Below are positions 1-6,548 of a DNA stretch of 20,868 nucleotides, in pieces. The translations under genes and the position numbers were made by a program. Within the stretch, counting starts at the first letter, position 1. The number at the start of each line of letters is the position of its first letter. The notes beneath the pieces are model-generated. The model had not been told where the DNA came from. It worked only from the letters and a program-made list of their open reading frames with translations, and searched no databases. The DNA is from a bacterium (GTDB taxonomy: Bacteria; Patescibacteriota; Saccharimonadia; Saccharimonadales; Saccharimonadaceae), in NCBI GenBank assembly GCA_021847685.1, contig JAJZQE010000002.1, positions 1 to 20,868 of the forward strand. The letters run 5' to 3'.

Positions 1-309
1 TTGGACATCGGTTGGCTTAGCTTCAAAACCGTAGGCGCTAATACCCAAAGTTATCTTGCCGTCAAACGAAGCCCAAGCTTTAATATAGTGCTGTACGATG
101 GCTTGGCTGGCGCTAAACCAGTCGCGACCATGAAATTCGGCAATAACCCGTCCGGCCTTTAAAGCGCCGCCAAGACGCCTGATATCGAGTTGGTCGGTAA
201 CGACAGTGGCGGCTTGGTCGGAAACAGGGGTAATATTGGTACCGCCAAAAACACGTTCCAACTCGGCTAGGCCGAGGGCCGGTTGACGGCCTAAAATTAC
301 TATATACAT
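1..309 (-). CDS. Trm11-like RNA methyltransferase, N-terminal part (runs off left edge)
   Basis: The minus strand is open without a stop from the ATG at 309 to the window edge (103 codons). The product opens with MYIVILGRQPALGLAELERV, followed by a Leu-Gly-Gly segment (RRLGGALKAGRV) near residues 48-59. This opening is typical of the N-terminal THUMP-like part of Trm11/UPF0020-type SAM-dependent RNA methylases, which modify a tRNA guanosine in archaea and eukaryotes. The catalytic (N/D)PPY region would lie beyond the edge, so the activity itself cannot be seen. The start is supported by a minus-strand TATAAT at 321-316, six bases before the ATG, which gives a leaderless transcript. The gene is divergent from the UPF0104 gene at 362. 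The alternative minus reading frame starting at 313 gives an Arg/Tyr-rich nonsense-like protein and is not the gene. Confidence 0.65.
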   Translation of the reverse strand, partial: MYIVILGRQPALGLAELERVFGGTNITPVSDQAATVVTDQLDIRRLGGALKAGRVIAEFHGRDWFSASQAIVQHYIKAWASFDGKITLGISAYGFEAKPTDVQ

Positions 310-315
310 ACAATC

Positions 316-321
316 ATTATA
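316..321 (-). promoter_or_regulatory. -10 box of leaderless promoter for the Trm11-like gene
   Basis: TATAAT on the minus strand ends six bases before the ATG at 309, so the expected transcription start falls on or next to the start codon. No good -35 is seen at 16 to 18 bp. Confidence 0.55.
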
Positions 322-345
322 CGACGACTGAGGTGATTATGATGC

Positions 346-351
346 TATAAT
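346..351 (+). promoter_or_regulatory. -10 box overlapping the first ATG of the UPF0104 gene
   Basis: TATAAT at 346-351 physically overlaps the in-frame ATG at 350. A transcript beginning about seven bases downstream (near 358) would lack that ATG, so the in-frame ATG at 362 is the better start. The site is back to back with the minus-strand -10 at 316-321. No convincing -35 is seen. Confidence 0.5.
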
Positions 352-361
352 GAGTTTAAGT

Positions 362-1393
362 ATGTCATTTCGATCATGGTTAACCATTGGTACGCTAGTT
401 TTACTGGGGACGGTTGTCTATTTTGGCTGGCCAGAAATATCGCAAGCCTGGCGACTATTAGGGAGTGTTAACGGTTGGATTTTAGCGTTGTTAATACCGG
501 TGCAACTACTGAGTTATTATGCGGTTGGTAACATTATATTTTCTTATCTTCGCTCAAAGGGCAATATTAAGGACGTTTCGCGCTGGTCGATGGCGCGCAT
601 GGCGCTGGAGCTTAACTTTGTAAATCATATACTGCCAAGCGGTGGCGCGGCTGGTTTTTCATATCTTGGCTGGTTGCTAGGTCGCCATGGTGTCAGTGGT
701 GGCCGGGCCGCAATGGCGCAAATTATTCGCTATACCTTGATGTTTGTAACATTTATCGGCTTATTATTTGTGTCGGTTTTGGCCCTTATACTTGATAATA
801 ACGTCAACCGTATAACTATTTTAACTTGCGTGGTTTTGGCGCTACTAGTTGTCGGCGGCACGATATTTGTCATCTATATAATCGGGAGTGCGACCCGAAT
901 CAAGAAGTTCTCGAAAGTTTTGTCGAATACGGCTGATTGGCTAGTATCATTTGTGACTTTTGGCAAAAAACATCATGTGGTTAAACATCAAAAAGTTGAA
1001 GATTTTTTTAACGAACTTCACGTTGATTATGTCGAGATTCGTAACGACAAAAAAGTTTTGAAGCAACCGCTGATCTGGGCGATTATTGCTAACATTGCCG
1101 ATGTCTTGTTGTTGTCGATTGCGTTTGGGGCGCTTGGATCATGGATTAGTTTGGCGACATTATTTATCGCTTTTGGAGTGTCGGGATTATCTGGCTTTAT
1201 ATCGGTTACACCTGGTGGCACTGGTCTATATGAGGCGATAATGATTGCTTTTTTGGCCTCGGCTGGCGTACCGGCTGATATTGCCATTGCCGGAACTTTG
1301 CTGGCGCGCGTCGCATTATTATCAGGCACGGTCATTTTTGGATACATTTTTTATCAGTTGACGATTTTGAAGTATGGAAAAAATCCGGCTTAG
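362..1393 (+). CDS. UPF0104/YbhN-family (LPG-synthase TM-domain-like) integral membrane protein
   Basis: A polytopic inner-membrane protein of 343 residues from the ATG at 362 (347 from 350). It shows about eight hydrophobic segments, the LPSGGAAGFSYL loop and the C-terminal signature SVTPGGTGLYEA (the PGGxGxxE motif of the UPF0104/lysylphosphatidylglycerol-synthase-TM/AglD superfamily). Members include the flippase half of MprF and stand-alone proteins of uncertain lipid-related function. The soluble aminoacyl-transferase domain of MprF is absent, so lysyl-PG synthesis is not implied. The last 20 bases overlap xseA, which suggests co-transcription. I prefer 362 over 350 because the TATAAT promoter covers the first ATG. 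The family is secure; the substrate is unknown. Confidence 0.85.
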   Translation: MSFRSWLTIGTLVLLGTVVYFGWPEISQAWRLLGSVNGWILALLIPVQLLSYYAVGNIIFSYLRSKGNIKDVSRWSMARMALELNFVNHILPSGGAAGFSYLGWLLGRHGVSGGRAAMAQIIRYTLMFVTFIGLLFVSVLALILDNNVNRITILTCVVLALLVVGGTIFVIYIIGSATRIKKFSKVLSNTADWLVSFVTFGKKHHVVKHQKVEDFFNELHVDYVEIRNDKKVLKQPLIWAIIANIADVLLLSIAFGALGSWISLATLFIAFGVSGLSGFISVTPGGTGLYEAIMIAFLASAGVPADIAIAGTLLARVALLSGTVIFGYIFYQLTILKYGKNPA

Positions 1394-2465
1394 CGTCAGC
1401 GATTTTATCGCTGTAACAAATCAAACACTCGAGTATGCCTATCCGTTGGTTGAGATTGAAGGCGAGGTCGCCTCTTTCAAGGTAAATCAAGGCAAGTTCG
1501 TCTTTTTTGATATCAAAGACAGTGGTGGTAGTTTGGGCTGTTTTATGACTGTCTGGCAGTTACGTACGCCGATTGAAGACGGTATGAAGGTGATTGTGAC
1601 GGCAACACCCAAGCTAACGCAATGGGGAAAATTTAGCCTGACGGTTAAGGCGGTGCGCCCAAGCGGAGAAGGCGCCTTAAAAAAGAGTTTTGAAATCTTA
1701 AAAGCCAAACTAGACAAAGAAGGTTTATTTGCACTAGAGCGCAAGCGGCCACTACCGACCATACCAAGTCATATCGGGGTTATTAGCAGTACCCAAGCGG
1801 CTGGTTATGCTGATTTTATTAAAATTCTGGATGACCGTTGGGGTGGTCTGGAGGTTGAGGTGGCGCACGTCCAGGTTCAAGGTGCCAGCGCGCCGGATCA
1901 AATTATTCGCGCCCTTAATTACTTTAATAGCCGCGAAGATATGCCTGAAGTTGTGGTAATTATTAGGGGTGGTGGAAGCGCCGATGATTTGTCGGCCTTT
2001 AACGACGAGCAATTAGTCCGAGCGATTGCCGCCAGCCGTATTCCAACCCTGGTTGGCGTCGGGCACGAAGTTGATGAAAGTTTAGCTGATATGGCAGCCG
2101 ACGTTCGGGCGGCGACGCCAAGTAATGCAGCCCAAATTTTGGTTCCTGACAAGAACGAGCTAATTCGGGCGGTAAAATATCAAGTTCGTTCGTTGCTACC
2201 GCGTGTTGACAGTGCAATTGCGCAGCAGTCAATTAAAATTAAATCACTTCTAGCCGAAGCACTCGAGGTGATATCTGATAAAGCTGACGACAGTCTAAAC
2301 CAACTTACGGCGATGCGCCGAATCCTAGCCGAACTTAACCCTGCCACAGTGCTGGCCAGGGGTTACGCGCTTTTACGAGGCGCGCCCGTTATTGGCGGTA
2401 TGATTGAGGTTGAAACGAATAAAACTATAATTAAAGCAGAGGTAAAAGATGTCAAAGTCAAATAA
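1374..2465 (+). CDS. xseA: Exodeoxyribonuclease VII large subunit
   Basis: Catalytic subunit of exonuclease VII, which degrades single-stranded DNA from both ends in DNA repair. The N-terminal OB-fold (residues 1-100) carries FKVNQGKFVFFDIKD. The catalytic domain begins at KRPLPTIPSHIGVISS and contains IIRGGGSADDL and VGVGHEVDESLADMAADVRA followed by TPSNAA, with the conserved Arg, His and Asp residues in place. The C-terminal LNPATVLARGYALL is the usual end motif. At 363 residues it is shorter than the roughly 450 of E. coli, mainly in the coiled-coil region. It overlaps the upstream membrane-protein gene by 20 bases and xseB by 17, so translation is probably coupled. Confidence 0.95.
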   Translation: MEKIRLSVSDFIAVTNQTLEYAYPLVEIEGEVASFKVNQGKFVFFDIKDSGGSLGCFMTVWQLRTPIEDGMKVIVTATPKLTQWGKFSLTVKAVRPSGEGALKKSFEILKAKLDKEGLFALERKRPLPTIPSHIGVISSTQAAGYADFIKILDDRWGGLEVEVAHVQVQGASAPDQIIRALNYFNSREDMPEVVVIIRGGGSADDLSAFNDEQLVRAIAASRIPTLVGVGHEVDESLADMAADVRAATPSNAAQILVPDKNELIRAVKYQVRSLLPRVDSAIAQQSIKIKSLLAEALEVISDKADDSLNQLTAMRRILAELNPATVLARGYALLRGAPVIGGMIEVETNKTIIKAEVKDVKVK

Positions 2466-2655
2466 AACAATTCAAGAAAAAACTATCAAACTAACCGAAC
2501 TAGTCGCTTGGTTTGATAGTGAAGATTTTTCGCTTGAGACGGCACTTGATAAATTCAAAGAGGCTGAAGCGCTGGCCGCAGAAATTGAAGCTGACCTGCT
2601 GGCTTTAAAAAACGATATTCAAATTGTCAAACAAAAGTTTGATAGCGAGGATTAG
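2449..2655 (+). CDS. xseB: Exodeoxyribonuclease VII small subunit
   Basis: A 68-residue acidic, helical protein with the family layout: a region for binding the large subunit (LTELVAWFDSEDFSLETALD) followed by a long helix (FKEAEALAAEIEADLLALKN). XseB subunits bind along the XseA coiled coil and are needed for a stable, controlled nuclease. The start lies 17 bases inside the end of xseA, the normal arrangement. Family and partner are clear from sequence and position. Confidence 0.92.
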   Translation: MSKSNKTIQEKTIKLTELVAWFDSEDFSLETALDKFKEAEALAAEIEADLLALKNDIQIVKQKFDSED

Positions 2656-2705
2656 GCGTGGTAGTCCTCATGATTGTCGATATATTTATTATATGATTTC
2701 GCGCC

Positions 2706-2734
2706 TTTACAGCCAGAGTAAGCGCAAGTATAAT
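2706..2734 (+). promoter_or_regulatory. Consensus promoter giving a leaderless mRNA
   Basis: TTTACA at 2706-2711, a 17-bp spacer, and TATAAT at 2729-2734. The ATG at 2741 begins seven bases after the -10 box, so transcription should start on the start codon. This is the clearest promoter in the window and it decides the start of the next gene. Confidence 0.75.
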
Positions 2735-2740
2735 GACGCT

Positions 2741-3409
2741 ATGATAACACCTCGACGCAAAAATGAATTTGGTGCGGTTAGCGGACTTTTGCTAACGACA
2801 ATTGGCTTGGCTGTACTTGTAGTTGGTTTTGCTGGACTTGCCGTCTGGGCTTACGCAAACTATAACAATCAAAAAACTAATGTTGATGGCCGAATTGCGT
2901 CAGCGGTGGCGATAGCCAAAAAAGCGCAGGCGGATAGCGATGCTGCCAGGTTCGAAGCGGCTGACAAATTGCCATATCGCCAATTTGTTGGTCCTGATGA
3001 CTATGGTCGACTAACTTTTAGCTATCCAAAAACATGGAGCGTCTATATCGACAAAGATATCACCAGTAGCGGCTCGACCTATGCAGCTTATCTGAACCCT
3101 GGAAGTGTACCATCGGTTAGTGGTGCCGCAACTCAACAATATGCGCTACGCGTGACGATTGAAAGCAAAGATTACGACAAAGTTATAGCTACCTACGACA
3201 CCTTGGTTAAAAGTGGGGCTTTAAAATCTAGTGCGGTATCGGTTAACGGTAATACTGGCGCGAGACTTGACGGTAACTTTACCAAGGACATTCGTGGATC
3301 GGCCGTGATTTACAAGATTCGTGATAAAACAGTCACATTGCGCACCGATGCTGATACTTTCAAGCCTGATTTCGAAAATATAATTCGAACAATTAAATTT
3401 AACTCGTAG
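2741..3409 (+). CDS. Membrane-anchored hypothetical protein with PsbP/Mog1-like outer domain
   Basis: 222 residues. A short basic N-terminus and one long hydrophobic segment (about residues 12-38) anchor it, followed by an Ala/Lys-rich helical stalk and a soluble domain from about residue 75. The domain opens with YGRLTFSYPKTWSVY and ends with an Asn/Ile-rich FENIIRTIKF strand. The FxYPxxW opening and the small alpha/beta outline resemble PsbP-like domains often anchored to the surface of CPR cells; this is a fold-level guess. No catalytic motif is visible. The frame extends upstream to 2624, but the consensus promoter at 2706-2734 makes 2741 the start. It stands alone between xseB and the kinase operon. 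Confidence 0.7.
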   Translation: MITPRRKNEFGAVSGLLLTTIGLAVLVVGFAGLAVWAYANYNNQKTNVDGRIASAVAIAKKAQADSDAARFEAADKLPYRQFVGPDDYGRLTFSYPKTWSVYIDKDITSSGSTYAAYLNPGSVPSVSGAATQQYALRVTIESKDYDKVIATYDTLVKSGALKSSAVSVNGNTGARLDGNFTKDIRGSAVIYKIRDKTVTLRTDADTFKPDFENIIRTIKFNS

Positions 3410-3419
3410 TTTAGTCGAG

Positions 3420-3448
3420 ATTACAGACGGTTCGTGGCGTGCTACACT
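3420..3448 (+). promoter_or_regulatory. Promoter of the kinase-regulator-recO operon
   Basis: ATTACA at 3420-3425, a 17-bp spacer, and TACACT at 3443-3448. The expected start near 3455 leaves about three bases before the ATG at 3458. This supports 3458 over the upstream in-frame GTG at 3434, which lies inside the promoter. Confidence 0.5.
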
Positions 3449-3457
3449 AGATGTAGT

Positions 3458-4198
3458 ATGAGTGTGAAGCGAGAAGGGCGCAAACAACTGGGGGTAGGGC
3501 TATTTGATGGCCAAGTGCCGCCATTGATTGCTGCCGCCCATGAGTTAAAATCACCACTCGCATTGGTTCGCCAATTAGCTTTATCTTTGGAAGCCGGTGA
3601 TTTATCGCCGAGTGAAAGCCAGCGGATGTTGCGCCAAATTAGCCTGACCAGCGAGCGAGCCCTGCGACTGACGAACGATTTGACTCGATCGGCTAGACTG
3701 GATGACGCTATGTTTACGCTTGAGCCGATTAATCCGCAGCAGCTATGCGAAGATATCGTTCAAGAATTGCAGCCACTATTTAATGCCTACGGCCGCAATG
3801 TTCGTTTTGTGCCACACCGGCACCCGCTGTTGCTGGTCGGTAACCGCGATTTGTTAAGACGAATTATTATGAATTTTAGTGATAATGCGCTGCATTATGC
3901 CGAATCTGATAGTGCCGTCGAGATTCAAATCCGAGCTTTTAATGCTGGTCAGATGATACGGCTGGGTGTTCGGGACTATGGTCCAGCACTATCGAGTGAT
4001 ATGTGGAAGACGTTGCAGTCAAAATTGGCCAAAGCGCCGCAGTCGGTTCATGCTCGGCCACAAAGTAGTGGCTTGGGGTTGTATGTAGCGAGTCAATTTG
4101 CCGATGCGATGAATGGTAAAATCGGCGTCACCAGGCACCGCGACGGTGCAACCTTTTATGTTGATTTGGGAGCGTCTAGGCAACTTAGCTTGTTATGA
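3458..4198 (+). CDS. Soluble sensor histidine kinase
   Basis: 246 residues with no membrane segment or recognisable sensor domain. The H-box AAHELKSPLALV puts the phospho-acceptor at His28, directly after a very short N-terminus, within a HisKA dimerisation helix pair. The ATPase domain has an N-box (NFSDNALHYA), a divergent G1 box (DYGPAL where DxGxG is usual) and a normal G2 box (SSGLGLYVAS). The missing second Gly in G1 may weaken ATP-lid function but does not prove inactivity. With no sensor segment it must read a cytoplasmic cue or be driven by a partner. It ends in TGA overlapping the ATG of the next gene, so it is translationally coupled to its probable cognate receiver. Confidence 0.88.
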   Translation: MSVKREGRKQLGVGLFDGQVPPLIAAAHELKSPLALVRQLALSLEAGDLSPSESQRMLRQISLTSERALRLTNDLTRSARLDDAMFTLEPINPQQLCEDIVQELQPLFNAYGRNVRFVPHRHPLLLVGNRDLLRRIIMNFSDNALHYAESDSAVEIQIRAFNAGQMIRLGVRDYGPALSSDMWKTLQSKLAKAPQSVHARPQSSGLGLYVASQFADAMNGKIGVTRHRDGATFYVDLGASRQLSLL

Positions 4199-4563
4199 AA
4201 AAACCGTTAATTTTGATTGTTGAAGACGACGCCTGGATGGCTGAACGGCATGCTCGTAATCTTGAAAAAGCCGGTTTTCGAACACGAATTTCGCCACACG
4301 CGATTGATGCGATTGTCGCCATCGACGAAATGCGACCAGATGCGATTGTGCTGGACGTACTGTTGACTGGCAGTACGGCCTTTGCGTTGTTGCATGAGCT
4401 GCAATCTTACAGCGATATCGGTTTTATACCAGTTATTTTGTGTACTAATTTGGCAACCGAAATTTCAATTGAGGACGTTAGTCCATACGGTGTCAAGCGC
4501 GTGCTTGATAAGGCGACGATGGAGCCAGATGATTTGCCTGCCGCCGTGCGGAGCGTACTTTAA
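4195..4563 (+). CDS. Stand-alone response-regulator receiver domain
   Basis: 122 residues consisting of one REC domain only. The acidic pocket is VEDD (Glu10, Asp11, Asp12), the phospho-acceptor is Asp54 in IVLDVLL, the conserved Thr is Thr84 in ILCTN, and the conserved Lys is Lys106 in VLDKA. There is no DNA-binding or enzymatic output domain, so it probably signals by protein contact. The Asp54 loop lacks the usual proline. It overlaps the kinase gene by four bases (ATGA) and recO by one (TAATG), so the three proteins are probably made together. Partner and output are unknown. Confidence 0.9.
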   Translation: MKKPLILIVEDDAWMAERHARNLEKAGFRTRISPHAIDAIVAIDEMRPDAIVLDVLLTGSTAFALLHELQSYSDIGFIPVILCTNLATEISIEDVSPYGVKRVLDKATMEPDDLPAAVRSVL

Positions 4564-5240
4564 TGAATAGTCTGCGCACGCCAGCAATTGTGCTGCGTCG
4601 TACGAATTATGGTGAGGCTGATCGAATTTTGCAGCTTTTAACGCCAACTGGCAAACGAAGCGTCATGGCAAAAGGTGTTCGCCGCGAAAAAAGTCGCCTG
4701 GCGGGCGGGATCGAATTGTTTGCAATTTGCGATGTTGTAATAGGTGAGGGCAAGGGTGATTTGGGGATTTTAACCTCAGCCAGATTAGTCTATTTTTATC
4801 GCCATATTATGGAAGATTATGATCGCATGCAGTTTGCATATGAATCGATAAAACTTATAACCAAAGTTAGCGAGATGATTGACGAGCCGGAGTGGTTTGA
4901 CGTCTTGGGCGAAGTTTACAAAGGATTGGATAATTTTTCCGTACCGCTACAGCTGGTTCAGACTTGGTTTTATTTACGTTATGCCGCCCTGACTGGTTAT
5001 GAGCTTAACTTGCGTCGCGACGACGCAGGAAACCCGCTTCAGTCTGACAAAACTTACGCGTACGATGCTGTTGAGCGCGGTCTACGCCTGGCGGATCAAG
5101 GTGGTGATGTAACGGCGGACCACATAAAATACCTTCGGGTTATCAATACGAAAAATATCGTAACCATACTGCAGATTGGCGGGGCCGAACATTTGTTGCC
5201 CGACATTTGGCTTATCGCTAGGCAGCAAGCGGCGATTTAA
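4563..5240 (+). CDS. recO: DNA repair protein RecO
   Basis: 225 residues. The N-terminal OB-fold opens with the classic TPAIVLRRTNYGEADRIL, followed by SVMAKGVRREKSRLAGGIELF. RecO helps load RecA on SSB-coated single-stranded DNA in the RecFOR pathway. The C-terminal helical domain normally holds a four-Cys zinc site after a GxxPxL-like turn; here the segment GYELNLRRDDAGNPLQ has no cysteines, so the zinc finger is lost, as in some small-genome lineages. Its start shares a base with the receiver-gene stop. Its last 23 bases are overlapped by the convergent gene at 5218-5826. Confidence 0.9.
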   Translation: MNSLRTPAIVLRRTNYGEADRILQLLTPTGKRSVMAKGVRREKSRLAGGIELFAICDVVIGEGKGDLGILTSARLVYFYRHIMEDYDRMQFAYESIKLITKVSEMIDEPEWFDVLGEVYKGLDNFSVPLQLVQTWFYLRYAALTGYELNLRRDDAGNPLQSDKTYAYDAVERGLRLADQGGDVTADHIKYLRVINTKNIVTILQIGGAEHLLPDIWLIARQQAAI

Positions 5241-5826
5241 CTGCTCGGTTTTGAAGTAGTGCTGCATGCCTTATGTCAGAGATTATGTTTTGTCGGTACT
5301 TACTCTCAAAGTAGCCAATTTCTTCGGGAAGCAATACTTCATTTGATAGATATTCCATGCGAACAGTGGTTGCCCCAATTGCTGCGATCATTGTTCGATT
5401 AATCTTCTCGACAGGCCTATCAACATTTAGATTTTGTGCGGCTTTGATGATATGTCGTATTCCAGCATAAGCAATATCATTAGCGTCATAGAAGTCGGTA
5501 ACTGCGTCTAGATTTTGACGGTCGACATCTTTAAATTTATCCGTAAGATGACTATGGCGTAATTGCAGGTCTTGCTCAAGTGTATCTTGGTGCTCTTTTA
5601 GCCACGCCATAGGCAATAAGTACGCGCTCGATTCCAGATAGGTTGGATTATTTGGTGATTCTTCAAGCCAATTAAAAAAACGCGATATCGCTTCTTTGGC
5701 GAATTTTTCATCTTTAGACGGTTCTTTAAGCGGTAGCTCTCTTAGAGCAGAAATTTCAAAATTAACACTGTCTAGTTCTGCGGCTAGTTCATAGAGTGGT
5801 GTGTATACTTCTAAATCTATGCTCAT
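5218..5826 (-). CDS. Hypothetical soluble helical protein
   Basis: 202 residues, no recognised family. The sequence is mostly amphipathic helix and rich in Glu, Asp and Leu, with no signal peptide or membrane segment. Notable stretches are RFFNWLEESPNNPTYLESSAYLL in the first half (about residues 49-71) and AIGATTVRMEYLSNEVLLPEE in the second. It is convergent with recO and its 3' end overlaps the recO 3' end by 23 bases. A minus-strand promoter is plausible (TTGTGC at 5899-5894, 17 bp, TATAAC at 5876-5871). No Shine-Dalgarno precedes the ATG at 5826. It may be a lineage-specific accessory gene. Confidence 0.6.
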   Translation of the reverse strand: MSIDLEVYTPLYELAAELDSVNFEISALRELPLKEPSKDEKFAKEAISRFFNWLEESPNNPTYLESSAYLLPMAWLKEHQDTLEQDLQLRHSHLTDKFKDVDRQNLDAVTDFYDANDIAYAGIRHIIKAAQNLNVDRPVEKINRTMIAAIGATTVRMEYLSNEVLLPEEIGYFESKYRQNIISDIRHAALLQNRAVKSPLAA

Positions 5827-5870
5827 TGATACACCAATCTGATTTTTGTTTTAAACGAAAACCTACTCTT

Positions 5871-5899
5871 GTTATACCGCTACAGCATAAAAAGCACAA
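5871..5899 (-). promoter_or_regulatory. Possible promoter of the 202-residue hypothetical gene
   Basis: On the minus strand, TTGTGC (5899-5894), a 17-bp spacer and TATAAC (5876-5871). It would give a leader of about 38 bases before the ATG at 5826. Confidence 0.35.
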
Positions 5900-5935
5900 G
5901 CAAATTGTCAGATATAAAATCAATTTGATATGGAA

Positions 5936-5965
5936 AACCCCGCCCTGTGATGAGAGGGCGGGGTT
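5936..5965 (-). terminator. Rho-independent terminator of the GC-rich orphan gene
   Basis: An 11-bp perfect stem (5936-5946 with 5955-5965, core CCCCGCCC/GGGCGGGG) with an 8-base loop. On the minus strand it is followed by a short T run (5937-5934). It sits 28 bases after the stop of the minus-strand gene at 5993-6418. Confidence 0.8.
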
Positions 5966-5992
5966 CCACTGAAGATGTTGTTGTAGCCCGGC

Positions 5993-6418
5993 TTAGGCCG
6001 AGGCCGACACGCGTTCGCAGATCAGCTCACGCAGAAGTGCTTTTTCGGCCTTGATGGCGAAGTCGTACTCCATGCGAAGCTTTGCTTCGTGCGGCATGTT
6101 GCCCAGATGGGCGACGATGACGCTCATCGCAGTTATCGCGATGTCGCTATACAGGCACGCTAGCGCCCGGTCGTTGCCCGTCATGGCAAGCAAGTCGCCA
6201 CGGATGTGGTCGGCGTAGCCACGCTGGAGCTTGCCCGGTGTGCAGACGATGTGTGCAGCCGCGACCGCCAGGCGCTCTTCGATGGGGCTGTCTTCACTTA
6301 CACGGCATCGGGCCATGGCTGACCGAATGTCGCCTGTGTTGCTGCGTCCGGCCAGTAGCGCCATATTGAGTACGCCGAGGCTGTTGAGGGGAGCGCTATC
6401 TATCAGTGGTGCGTTCAT
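5993..6418 (-). CDS. GC-rich orphan protein, probable foreign cassette gene
   Basis: 141 residues, Ala-rich and mostly helical, no recognised domain, no signal peptide. Counted 60-base lines inside it are about 58 to 65% GC, against roughly 40 to 50% in lines from neighbouring genes, with many G/C third positions. Unlike most genes here it has a Shine-Dalgarno (AAGG at 6427-6424, five bases before the ATG), its own promoter, and a strong intrinsic terminator at 5936-5965. It lies on the opposite strand to the genes on its right. This self-contained layout and composition suggest horizontal acquisition. I see no flanking repeats, integrase or transposase. Two Cys and His-containing stretches do not form a recognisable metal site. 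Confidence 0.65.
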   Translation of the reverse strand: MNAPLIDSAPLNSLGVLNMALLAGRSNTGDIRSAMARCRVSEDSPIEERLAVAAAHIVCTPGKLQRGYADHIRGDLLAMTGNDRALACLYSDIAITAMSVIVAHLGNMPHEAKLRMEYDFAIKAEKALLRELICERVSASA

Positions 6419-6465
6419 TATGGCCTTCTTCGTTGTGGGAATGGGGTTTTGTCGAACTGGGTTAA

Positions 6466-6493
6466 ATTGTACTCTTTTCTACCATACAATCAA
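6466..6493 (-). promoter_or_regulatory. Promoter of the GC-rich orphan gene
   Basis: Minus strand: TTGATT (6493-6488), a 16-bp spacer, TACAAT (6471-6466). The expected start near 6459 leaves a leader of about 40 bases containing the GAAGAAGG Shine-Dalgarno at 6431-6424. Confidence 0.5.
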
Positions 6494-6528
6494 TAGGATT
6501 TATTGCAAATAAAACATTCCGTCAATTC

Positions 6529-6537
6529 TGGTATAAT
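6529..6537 (+). promoter_or_regulatory. Extended -10 promoter of glyS
   Basis: TGG directly followed by TATAAT (6532-6537) makes an extended -10 box. The expected start near 6544 leaves about five bases before the ATG at 6549. Confidence 0.6.
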
Positions 6538-6548
6538 ACGAAGAAGTT

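Noticed and set aside
113..313. Minus-strand 66-codon frame starting with TTG at 313
   Set aside because: The overlapping minus frame from 309 is open to the edge and matches the Trm11-like N-terminus, so this one is a shadow.
4195..4198. UGA recoding as in Gracilibacteria/Absconditabacteria
   Set aside because: The kinase ends in TGA right at the overlap with the next start, and no gene here needs read-through of TGA.
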